Source: Gammaproteobacteria bacterium (GTDB lineage Bacteria > Pseudomonadota > Gammaproteobacteria > SZUA-152). From it: a stretch of 12,560 bases of DNA. Below, piece after piece: positions 1-7,700 of the stretch. The notes under the pieces were generated by a model. The model was given only the letters and a program-made list of their open reading frames with translations, was not told where the DNA came from and ran no database searches. A program made the position numbers and the translations under genes. Numbering within the stretch: position 1 is the first letter of the stretch; each line of letters begins with the position of its first letter. The DNA lies in the NCBI GenBank assembly GCA_024762755.1, contig JANTGX010000038.1, positions 1-12,560 on the forward strand. Reading direction: 5' to 3'.

Positions 1-518
1 GAGAGTTCCGGGTCCAGGTTGCCGGTGGGCTCGTCCGCCAACAGCAGGGGGGGGCGGTTGACCACCGCGCGGGCGATGCCCACGCGTTGCTGCTCGCCGC
101 CGGAGAGGGTGATGGGGTAGGCCTTGTCGCGCCCCAGCAGCCCCACCTTGTCCAGTGCCGCGCGCACCCGCCGGCCCACCTCGCTGGGGTGATGACCGGC
201 GATGATCAGCGGCAGGGCGACGTTGTCGAACACGGTGCGGTCGAAGAGCAGGTTGTGATCCTGGAACACCACGCCGATCTTGCGCCGCAGGTAGGGGATG
301 TGGCGGTTCTTCAGCCGGCCGAGGTTCTGTCCGTCGATGATCACCTGGCCGCGGCTGGCGCGTTCGATGAGGGCGATGAGCTTGAGCAGGCTGCTCTTGC
401 CGGCACCCGAATGGCCGGTGAGGAAGGCCATCTCGCCGGGCTGGAGGTGGAAGCTGACGCCGGACAGGGCCTCGTGGCCGCCGGGGTAGCGTTTACTGAC
501 GTTGTCGAATTGGATCAT
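1..518 (-). CDS. ftsE: Cell division ATP-binding protein FtsE (3' end outside window)
   Basis: FtsE is the cytoplasmic ATPase of the FtsEX ABC complex, which at the septum activates periplasmic peptidoglycan hydrolases through FtsX. The visible 172 residues (the family is usually about 220) start [14 protein letters not shown]. They contain Walker A GHSGAGKS (35-42), Q-loop Gln86 in VVFQDH, the ABC signature LSGGEQQR (138-145) and Walker B LLLADEP (158-164) followed by TGNLD with the D-loop. The TGHSGAGKS wording and the ERASRG stretch match FtsE better than LolD- or MacB-type ATPases. The ATG at 518 lies 52 bp after the ftsY stop and has no convincing Shine-Dalgarno sequence, so it may depend on readthrough from ftsY. 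About 50 C-terminal residues, including the H-loop, are off the left edge. ftsX would be expected next, but this cannot be seen. Confidence 0.96.
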   Translation of the reverse strand, partial: MIQFDNVSKRYPGGHEALSGVSFHLQPGEMAFLTGHSGAGKSSLLKLIALIERASRGQVIIDGQNLGRLKNRHIPYLRRKIGVVFQDHNLLFDRTVFDNVALPLIIAGHHPSEVGRRVRAALDKVGLLGRDKAYPITLSGGEQQRVGIARAVVNRPPLLLADEPTGNLDPEL

Positions 519-570
519 GGCGGGTCGTCTGCTGCGCTAATGTGATCACGTCGCGGTGTGGAGACCCAAG

Positions 571-1707
571 CTACCCGGTCTCCCGCGCCAGCAGCGCGTC
601 GACGAACTCCTCGGCGACGAACGGCCGCAGGTCGTCGATGCCCTCGCCCACGCCGATGAAACGGATGGGCAGGCCGAGGCGCTTGGCGATGGCGAAGATC
701 ACGCCACCCTTGGCGGTGCCGTCGAGCTTGGTCAGGGTGATGCCGGTGACACCCACGGCCTGATGGAACTGTTCGGCCTGGATCACGGCGTTCTGGCCGA
801 TGCCGGCGTCCAGCACCAGCATCACCTCCTGCGGGGCGTGCGCGTCGAGCTTGGTGATGACCCGTTTGACCTTCTTCAGCTCCTCCATGAGGTTGGCCTG
901 GGTGTGCAGGCGGCCGGCGGTGTCGGCGATGAGCACGTCGATATCGCGCGCCTTGGCGGCCTGCACCGCGTCGAAGATCACCGAGGCCGAGTCGGCACCG
1001 GTGTGTTGGGCGATGACCGGGATCTCGTTGCGCCGGCCCCATTCCTCGAGTTGCTCCACGGCGGCGGCGCGGAAGGTGTCGCCGGCGGCCAGCATGACGC
1101 TGCGGCCCTCGCTCTGCAGGCGCTTGGCCAGCTTGCCGATGGTGGTGGTCTTGCCGGCACCGTTGATGCCCACCATGAGGATGACGAAGGGCTGTTCGTC
1201 GGCCGGGATGACCAGCGGCTGGGCCACCGGTTCGAGGATGCGCAGCATGTTCTCGCGCAGGGCGTCGAACAGGGCATCGGCATCGGCCAGTTGCTTGCGC
1301 GCCACCCGCTGGGTGAGGTCGCCGATGATCTCCTGCGTGGCCTCGACGCCGACGTCGGCGGTGAGCAGCAGGGTCTCGATCTCCTCCAGCAGTTCGTCGT
1401 CGATGTTGCGCCGGCCGAGCACCAGGTTGGCGAGGCCGTCGGTGAGCCCGCTGCGGGTGCGTTTGAGGCCCTGGGCGAGGCGCGCGAAGAGGCCCTTCTT
1501 GGGCGCCTTCTCGTCGGCCGGTGGCGATGCCGGGGCCTGCTCGGCGGCCGGCGTCTCCTCGCCCGCTGCCGGCGGCGGGGGCTCACTGCCCTGCGGGGAC
1601 GCCTCGGCGACCGCCTCTGCAGGCGCGTCCTCTGCCTCGGGTGCGGCGGTGGATGCCTCGTCCGCGGCGGGTTTTTGGGACTTTTTCTTCTTGATGAAAC
1701 CAAACAT
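571..1707 (-). CDS. ftsY: Signal recognition particle receptor FtsY
   Basis: FtsY is the SRP receptor GTPase. It pairs with Ffh at the inner membrane to hand ribosome-nascent chains to SecYEG. The 378 residues begin MFGFIKKKK, the usual membrane-contacting start of gammaproteobacterial FtsY. An Ala/Pro/Glu-rich linker (about 11-68) follows, much shorter than the E. coli acidic A domain. A second basic amphipathic segment, KKGLFARLAQGLKRTRSGL (70-88), leads into the NG domain. GTPase motifs are G1 GINGAGKTT (180-188), DTFRAAA (210-216), DTAGR (262-266), TKLDG (326-330) and GVGEGIDDL (352-360). One oddity is that the normally DA-x-TGQNA loop reads DAGIGQNA (I303). The stop is TAG at 571-573. 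ftsY is the first gene of the ftsY-ftsE unit and diverges from the M16 operon. No clear Shine-Dalgarno precedes the ATG, which is chosen for its conserved N-terminus. Confidence 0.98.
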   Translation of the reverse strand: MFGFIKKKKSQKPAADEASTAAPEAEDAPAEAVAEASPQGSEPPPPAAGEETPAAEQAPASPPADEKAPKKGLFARLAQGLKRTRSGLTDGLANLVLGRRNIDDELLEEIETLLLTADVGVEATQEIIGDLTQRVARKQLADADALFDALRENMLRILEPVAQPLVIPADEQPFVILMVGINGAGKTTTIGKLAKRLQSEGRSVMLAAGDTFRAAAVEQLEEWGRRNEIPVIAQHTGADSASVIFDAVQAAKARDIDVLIADTAGRLHTQANLMEELKKVKRVITKLDAHAPQEVMLVLDAGIGQNAVIQAEQFHQAVGVTGITLTKLDGTAKGGVIFAIAKRLGLPIRFIGVGEGIDDLRPFVAEEFVDALLARETG

Positions 1708-1748
1708 GGTGGGGGTGGGTCTGACTCGATCGTGTGTGGGGGTTCGCG

Positions 1749-1785
1749 TGTCAATCAGCGGACCGATTGGGTAGGCTATGCTACC
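1749..1785. promoter_or_regulatory. Candidate divergent promoter elements between ftsY and the M16 operon
   Basis: This lies inside the 142-bp gap between two divergent genes, so it must hold, or lie next to, both promoters. The minus strand has a perfect TTGACA (1754-1749), but no good -10 lies 15-18 bp further on; the best is a poor GATCGA. The plus strand has a TATGCT -10-like hexamer (1777-1782) without a recognisable -35. That hexamer sits in an inverted repeat, GGTAG (1770-1774) and CTACC (1781-1785) around a 6-base loop, which could be a protein-binding site or chance. These assignments are inference only. Confidence 0.25.
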
Positions 1786-1839
1786 ACTCGCGGCCGACCA
1801 GCGTCAGCCGCCCCCGCCGCCCTCAACCAAGAACAAGAC

Positions 1840-1844
1840 AGGGA
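1840..1844 (+). promoter_or_regulatory. Ribosome binding site of the M16 lipoprotein gene
   Basis: AGGGA lies 5 bases before the ATG at 1850. It decides the start: an in-frame ATG at 1778 would add 24 residues of Pro/Gln-rich sequence ahead of an otherwise ideal lipoprotein signal peptide and has no such site. Confidence 0.7.
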
Positions 1845-1849
1845 ATCCC

Positions 1850-3295
1850 ATGAAGCGACTGCCGAAGACAACCCTATTGCTCGCCGCGCTCGCCGTCGGC
1901 CTGAGCGGCTGTGCCACGCCGCCCATGTCCGGGCAGGCAGAGACCGTCCCCAGCAAGGCCGAGGCGCCGCCGCTGACCCCGCTCTCCAGCGAGGGTGACG
2001 TGCACGAATACCGCCTGGCCAACGGCATGAAGGTCATCGTCAAGGAGGACCACCGCGCGCCGGTGGCCGTGGCCCAGGTCTGGTACAAGGTGGGCTCGAG
2101 CTACGAACACATCGGCATCACCGGCATTTCCCACGTGCTCGAACACATGATGTTCAAGGGCACCAAGAAACACGGGCCGAACGAGTTCTCCACCATCATC
2201 GCCGCCAACGGCGGACGCGAGAACGCCTTCACCGGGCAGGACTACACCGCCTATTTCCAGCAGCTGGAAAAGGACCGCCTGGCCATTAGCTTCGAGCTGG
2301 AGGCCGACCGCATGCAGAACCTGCTGCTCGACCCCGAGGAGATGAAGAAAGAGGTGCAGGTGGTGATGGAGGAGCGCCGCATGCGCACCGAGGACAAGCC
2401 GCACTCCCTCACCTATGAGCAGTTCAACGCCGCGGCCTACGTCACCAGCCCCTACCACAACCCCATCATCGGCTGGATGGACGACCTGCAGCACCTCACC
2501 GCCGACGACCTGCGCGCCTGGTATCGGCACTGGTACGCGCCCAACAACGCCACCCTGGTGGTGGCCGGCGACGTGGATCCCCAGGCGGTGGCCGAGCTGG
2601 CGGTGAAATACTACGGTCCGGTGAAGCCGCGCCCGGTGCCCAGCCTGAAGCCGCGCCGTGAGATCGAGCAACGTGGGGTGCGTCGTATCACGGTGAAGGC
2701 CCCGGCCGAGCTGCCCTACCTGATCATGGGCTACAAGACCCCGGTGCTGAAGACCGCCGAGGCGGCGTGGGAACCCTATGCCATCGACATGCTGGCCGGC
2801 ATCCTCGACGGCGGCGACAGCGCCCGCTTCACCCGCGAGCTGATCCGCGCCCAGCAGGTGGCGGCCAGCGTCGGCGCCGGCTACGACCTCTACGCGCGCA
2901 TGGACGAGATGCTCATCATCGACGGCACCCCCGCCCAGGGTCACAGCATCGAAGACCTGGAAGGGGCCATCCGTGAACAGATCGACCGCTTCAAGACGGA
3001 GCTGGTGAGCCAGGAGGAGCTGGACCGGGTGAAGGCCCAGGTGGTGGCGGCCAAGGTCTACGAAAAGGACTCCATCTTCTATCAGGCCATGCAGATCGGC
3101 ACCCTGGAGACGGTGGGCCTGGACTGGCGTCTGATGGACCAATACGTGGACCGCCTCAAGGCGGTGACCCCCGAGCAGATCCGCGCGGTGGCCAACAAAT
3201 ACCTCACCGACGACCGTCTGACCATCGCCGTGCTGGACCCCCAGCCCATCGCCGATCACACCCCCGCCACCTCCGGAGGCCAACATGCGCACTAA
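1850..3295 (+). CDS. M16 family zinc metallopeptidase, catalytic member, lipoprotein
   Basis: Predicted zinc peptidase of the pitrilysin/insulinase (M16) family, exported and lipid-anchored. The 481 residues start MKRLPKTTLLLAALAVGL, followed by lipobox LSGC with Cys21. Ala at +2 favours outer-membrane sorting by the Lol rule. The N-terminal M16 domain has the inverted zinc motif HVLEH (H95, E98, H99), and the distal Glu ligand is probably E174 or E175 in VVMEERRM. The second, C-terminal M16 domain (about 235-465) contains GGDSARFTRELIRAQQ with R333, but lacks the Tyr seven residues on that completes the family's Arg/Tyr substrate-binding pair. The next gene overlaps by 11 bp and supplies that pair, suggesting a heterodimer like the mitochondrial processing peptidase. 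Likely substrates are periplasmic peptides or misfolded proteins; this is inferred. The position next to ftsY matches the Pseudomonas PA0372/PA0371-type locus. No specific gene name is justified. Confidence 0.93.
   Translation: MKRLPKTTLLLAALAVGLSGCATPPMSGQAETVPSKAEAPPLTPLSSEGDVHEYRLANGMKVIVKEDHRAPVAVAQVWYKVGSSYEHIGITGISHVLEHMMFKGTKKHGPNEFSTIIAANGGRENAFTGQDYTAYFQQLEKDRLAISFELEADRMQNLLLDPEEMKKEVQVVMEERRMRTEDKPHSLTYEQFNAAAYVTSPYHNPIIGWMDDLQHLTADDLRAWYRHWYAPNNATLVVAGDVDPQAVAELAVKYYGPVKPRPVPSLKPRREIEQRGVRRITVKAPAELPYLIMGYKTPVLKTAEAAWEPYAIDMLAGILDGGDSARFTRELIRAQQVAASVGAGYDLYARMDEMLIIDGTPAQGHSIEDLEGAIREQIDRFKTELVSQEELDRVKAQVVAAKVYEKDSIFYQAMQIGTLETVGLDWRLMDQYVDRLKAVTPEQIRAVANKYLTDDRLTIAVLDPQPIADHTPATSGGQHAH
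3275..3279 (+). promoter_or_regulatory. Ribosome binding site of the second M16 gene
   Basis: A consensus GGAGG lies 5 bases before the ATG at 3285 and within the last codons of the upstream gene. With the 11-bp overlap it fixes the start and points to translationally coupled production of the two subunits. Confidence 0.85.
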
Positions 3296-4586
3296 GCTCC
3301 TCGTCGTACTCTTCGCCCTGCTGGGCGCCGCGACGGCCGTCGCCGGGCCGCAGATCCAGCACTGGACCACCGCCAACGGGGCACGGGTCTATTTCGTCGC
3401 CGCCCCGCAGCTGCCCATCGTCGACCTGCGCCTGATCTTCGACGCCGGTGCCGCGCGCGACGGCAAAGAGGGCGGCGTGGCCCTGCTCACCAACGCCCTG
3501 CTGGCCGAGGGCGCCGGTGGCATGGACGCCAACCAGATCGCCGAGCGCTTCGACGCCGTGGGCGCGCGCTTCAGCAACAGCGCCCACCGCGACATGGCCA
3601 CCCTCGGCCTGCGCAGCCTGTCCGATGCCAGCTACCTCGAGCCCGCGCTGGAGACCCTGGTGGCCATCCTCACGCGGCCCGACTTCCCCAAGGCGGCCTT
3701 CAAGCGCGAACGCAACCGCCTGCTCATCGGCCTGCAGCAGCGCAAGCAGTCCCCCGGCGCGCTGGCCGATGAGGCCTTCTACAAGGCGATCTACGGCGAC
3801 CATCCCTACGCCGCCCAACCCCACGGCACCGAGGCCAGCGTCAAGGCCCTCGACCCCCAGCGCCTGCGCGCCTTCTATCAGCGCTACTACGTCGGCCGCA
3901 ATGCGGTGCTGGCCATCGTCGGCGACCTCGACCGCGCGGGCGCCGAACGCCTCGCCGAGCGTGTGGTCGGCGGGCTGCCGGCCGGCGAGCCGGCCCCCGA
4001 GCTGCCGCCGGTGAAGGATCTCACGGCGGCGGTGGAGGAGCGCATCGCCCACCCCTCGCAGCAGACCCACATCCTCATGGGCCAGCCGGGCATGCGGCGC
4101 GGCGACCCCGACTACTTCCCCCTCTATGTGGGCAACCACATCCTCGGCGGCAGCGGCCTGGTGGCACGGCTGTCCAAGGAGATCCGTGAGAAGCGCGGCC
4201 TGGCCTACAGCACCTACAGCTACTTCCGCCCCATGCGCAGAAAGGGCCCCTACACCCTCGGCGCGCAGACCCGCAACGCCAGCGCCGGCGAGACCCTCTC
4301 GGTGATGCGCGAGATCCTCGACGACTTCGTCGCCAAGGGGCCCACCGCCGCCGAGTTGGAGGCGTCGAAGAAGAACATCACCGGCGGCTTCCCCCTGCGT
4401 ATCTCCAGCAACAAGAAGATCATCGACTACATCGGCATGATCGGTTTCTACGACCTGCCGCTGGACTACCTCGATACCTTCAACGCCAAGGTGGAGGCAC
4501 TCACGGTGGCCGACATCCACGGCGCCTACCAGCGTCGCATCCACCCCGAGCGCATGGCCACGGTACTGGTGGGCGGCGCCGAATAG
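3285..4586 (+). CDS. M16 family peptidase-like protein without zinc site, periplasmic partner subunit
   Basis: Secreted M16 homologue of 433 residues, most likely the non-catalytic partner of the preceding peptidase. The N-terminus MRTKLLVVLFALLGAATAVAG is a typical Sec signal peptide with predicted cleavage after AVA (residue 20). Unlike its neighbour it has no lipobox, so it should be soluble in the periplasm. Where the HxxEH motif should fall, the sequence reads LLTNA (67-71), so all zinc-binding and catalytic residues are missing. The C-terminal domain is well conserved: GGSGLVARLSKEIREKRGLAY contains the Arg/Tyr pair R301 and Y308, seven residues apart as in insulin-degrading enzyme. The zinc site in one chain and the Arg/Tyr pair in the other is the arrangement of two-subunit M16B enzymes. 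The frame is intact, so it is not a decayed gene. It is the last gene of the operon, with a terminator 22 bp after its TAG stop. Confidence 0.93.
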   Translation: MRTKLLVVLFALLGAATAVAGPQIQHWTTANGARVYFVAAPQLPIVDLRLIFDAGAARDGKEGGVALLTNALLAEGAGGMDANQIAERFDAVGARFSNSAHRDMATLGLRSLSDASYLEPALETLVAILTRPDFPKAAFKRERNRLLIGLQQRKQSPGALADEAFYKAIYGDHPYAAQPHGTEASVKALDPQRLRAFYQRYYVGRNAVLAIVGDLDRAGAERLAERVVGGLPAGEPAPELPPVKDLTAAVEERIAHPSQQTHILMGQPGMRRGDPDYFPLYVGNHILGGSGLVARLSKEIREKRGLAYSTYSYFRPMRRKGPYTLGAQTRNASAGETLSVMREILDDFVAKGPTAAELEASKKNITGGFPLRISSNKKIIDYIGMIGFYDLPLDYLDTFNAKVEALTVADIHGAYQRRIHPERMATVLVGGAE

Positions 4587-4608
4587 GCCCGCTCGTCACC
4601 ACCTCCGG

Positions 4609-4644
4609 GGGGCGGCACCCAGACGGGGCCGCCCCTTTTTCTTT
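4609..4644 (+). terminator. Intrinsic terminator of the M16 operon
   Basis: Perfect 8-bp stem GGGGCGGC (4609-4616) and GCCGCCCC (4628-4635). The loop can add CCC/GGG pairs (4618-4620 with 4625-4627) above a bulged A, leaving an AGAC tetraloop. The stem is followed directly by TTTTTCTTT (4636-4644). The T-tract is on the plus-strand side only, so it stops the M16 transcript, not tamB coming the other way. Confidence 0.9.
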
Positions 4645-4708
4645 GGTGGCGGGACGTTTCCGGCCCATCACCCCGAACGCTTCTGGCCGGGCATCCCGGA
4701 GCAGGCCC

Positions 4709-7700
4709 TCAGCGCTCGATGGTGTAGATGAGGTCGGCGCCCACCTGCTCGCCACTCTCGCCCTTGAGCTGCCATTGCTTGGAAAGCTGGTAGCGCAGGG
4801 TGAGGGTGTTGGCGGAGCCGAGCAGGCCGATGCCGTAGCCGACGTAGAGGCGCGGCGAGAGATAACGCCCCATCACCAGCGCGGCCTGGTCCTCGCGCTC
4901 ACCGGTCTCGATGCGCATCTCGTCCAGGCCGAAGCGCTCGGCCAGGCTGCGCGCCAGGCGGTCGCCGCCACTCAGGCCGAGGGCCAGGGCGGCCTTGGCC
5001 AGCAGGGAGCCCTCCGACTCCGAACTGCCCTCGATGGGATGGCCGAGGAGCAAATAGGCGAGGGCGTCGGTCTGCCCCATGGCGGGGATGGAGAAGAGCT
5101 CCAGTTGGGGCCGTTGCAGGCTGCCGCGCACCTTGAGGCCGGCGGTCACCTCGCCCACGTGACGCACCGCGCGCAGGTCCAGCCCCGGATTGTCGACGGG
5201 GCCGCCGGCGAACAGCAGACGGCCCTGTTCCACGTCCAGACGCTGGCCATAGGCCCGGTAGCGGCCCTCGAGGATCTTCAACTTGCCGGTGGCGCGGGTG
5301 GGCTGGCCGGGGGTGTCCTCCAGCAACAGCTCGCCGCTGAAGCGGCCCTCGAAACCGAAGCCGTAGAAACTGACCCGCTCGCCCAGGCTGAGCCGCACGC
5401 GGGTGGTGATGGCCCACTTCTCCGCCTCCGGCCGTGCCGGTGGGCCGCCGATCACCACCACGTCTGGCGAGGGCTTGGCGGCAAGGCTGATGTCCTTGGG
5501 CTGCAGTCGGGCGAAGGGGACGTGCAGCGTACCTTCGACTTGGATGCGGTGGTCGACGATGTGCACGCGCAGGTCGGGCGAGACGCGCACCTGTGCCTCG
5601 GGAATATGCGCCACCTCGACCGCCTGGCCCTTGATCTGCAGTTGAGTGGGCCAGCCGTCCGCCGCCGACAGGCGGGTCTCGCCCTCGACCTCGAGCAGGC
5701 CCCCGCCGCTGCGCGCCGCGAGGTGCAGTTGCAGGCGCTCGAAACCCTCGCTCTGCGCCGTCAGGCTCACCTGTTCGAGGCCGATGCCCAGGCGCGGCAC
5801 ACGCAGGGCCGCATTACGCAGGTTGGCCTCACCGCTGAGGCGGGGCTGGGCGAGACTGCCGCTGGCGCGCAGACGCGCGCGGAACTCGCCGTGCAGGTCC
5901 TGCACATCGGGCAACAGGGCCTCGATGAGTCCCAGGCGGTGGAGGCTCAGTTCGGCGCTGGCCTGCAGCGGCTGCTGCTCGGGCGCGAGGGCCAGCAGTT
6001 CGGCGCCGGGCAGGGCCAGCCGGCCCTGGAAGTGGTCGCCGTTGTGCATGGCCATGTCGCCCTCGGCGCGCAGGCCCTGGTCGTCGAGGACCAGGTTCAG
6101 ACGGCCGGATCGGTAGTCCCAGCGGGTGACCTCGCCCTCGAGTACCGGGTAGCGCAGGGCGCCGCCGGGCAGCGCGAGGTGGAGCGTGCCGCGCAGGCGC
6201 TGGGGTGGCAGTAGCTGGAACTCGGCCTGGGCGTCGGCGCGGCCCTCCAGCACCAGCCCCGCCGGCAACACCGGCGTGAGCAGGCCGAGGGGCAGTCCCT
6301 TGGCCTCCAGACCGGCCTGCCAGCGCGCCTGCGCACGCGCCAGGGTGAGGCAGAGGCGGGCATCGTGGCTGTTCCAGCAGAGCGGCGCGGTGTGCAGTGA
6401 CTGGCCTTCGATGCGCACCTCGGCCGGGGCCTGCAGGCGCCAGTCGGCGAAGCGCCGGCTGTCGATGTCGGCCTGTTCCAGGCGGCCCTGCCAGGCCTGG
6501 GGGCCGCCCCGGCCACTGAGCACCAGCACGGCCTCGGCCTCTGCGGCACGGGCCGCTACGCGTAGCCGCTGCCGGCCGTCGCTGCCCTGGCCGACCAGGT
6601 GCAGGTCGTTCAACGCCACGCCCGCGAGACGCAGGGCTTGGGCCCGCAGGTCGACCTCGAAGCGCTGCCAAGTGGTCGGCTGCACGGCCAGCCGGCCCGT
6701 CAGGCGGCCGATGTGATACTCCCCCAGTCCCAATTCCTGGCCATCGAGGCGGGCCTCCACGATGGGCGTGGCGCGCGGCCCGCTGAGCCGGCCCTGGGCC
6801 TCGAGTCGGCCGCGGGCGCCGGGGTAGAGTTCCTCCAGCGCGGGGCTGTCGAGCGACCACTGCAGTGCCAGGCGCTCGCCCAGGCGCCCCTGGAGGTCGA
6901 GGCGGGAGCGTCCGCTGCGCAGCGCCAGGGTCTCCACGTCGAGCCCCGCCGCGCGCCAGCCCAGCCGGCCGTGCAGGGAGACGGGATAGCCGCGCAGCTG
7001 GCCGCGCAGTTGCTGGATCTCGGCCTGTGCGGTGAGGCCGCCGTCCGTCAACTCACCGCGGCTGCGCAGGCGGGCGTCCAGGCGGCCCGGCCACTCGGCC
7101 AGCAGGCCGGCGGGGTCGATGGCCTGGGCCTCGGCCTCGGCCTGCCAGCGGAAATGGTCGGCCCAGTCGAGACGGCCGCGGGCCAGGGCCTGGCCGCCGA
7201 GCAGTGCCACGCGCAGGGCGTGCACGGTCATCCCGGCGTCATCGCCGCTGGCACTGGCATACCAGTCGGAGGGCGGTGCCTCCGCCCAGGGGCGGCTGGT
7301 GGCCAGGCCCAGCTGGTAGTGCGCCAGGCTGCCGACCAACCAGGCGCTGCCCACGGCGCTGTCGAACCAGGGCCGGCCCTGCGCCGGCCAGCGCAGGCCC
7401 TGCCAGGTGAGGGCCAGGTCGGCGTGACCGCCGTCGGCGCCCGGTTGCCAGGTGCCGCGGGCCTCGAGCCGACGGGTCAGCGCCGGAGCGTGCAGCAGCA
7501 GCTGGTCGATGATCAGCGGCGCATCGGCCACGCGCCGCAGGCGGAAGCGGCCGTCGAAGGGGCCCCATTCCGGGTGCCGGCCCTCGGCGCTGCCGCTGAT
7601 CTGGGCGGTCTCGAGGTCGCCCTCCCCCTGCAGCTGCAGGCGACCGCTGACGGCGGGCAGGGTCGGTGCCAGGCGGCGGCCGTCGATGTGCGTCACATCC

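Noticed and set aside
1778..1849. Earlier in-frame ATG for the M16 lipoprotein
   Set aside because: It would place 24 hydrophilic, Pro-rich residues before the lipoprotein signal peptide, overlaps the candidate promoter and has no ribosome binding site.
556..1998. 480-codon plus-strand open frame opposite ftsY running into the M16 gene
   Set aside because: It covers the ftsY coding region, the divergent promoter gap and the start of the M16 gene in another frame, and shows no domain.
1874..3376. 500-codon minus-strand open frame opposite the M16 lipoprotein gene
   Set aside because: The translation is His/Gly/Val/Leu-rich without domains. The plus-strand M16 gene has a signal peptide, ribosome binding site and catalytic motif.
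4687..4699. Inverted repeat CCGGG-CAT-CCCGG as a tamB terminator
   Set aside because: The stem is only 5 bp with a 3-base loop and no T-tract on the minus strand.
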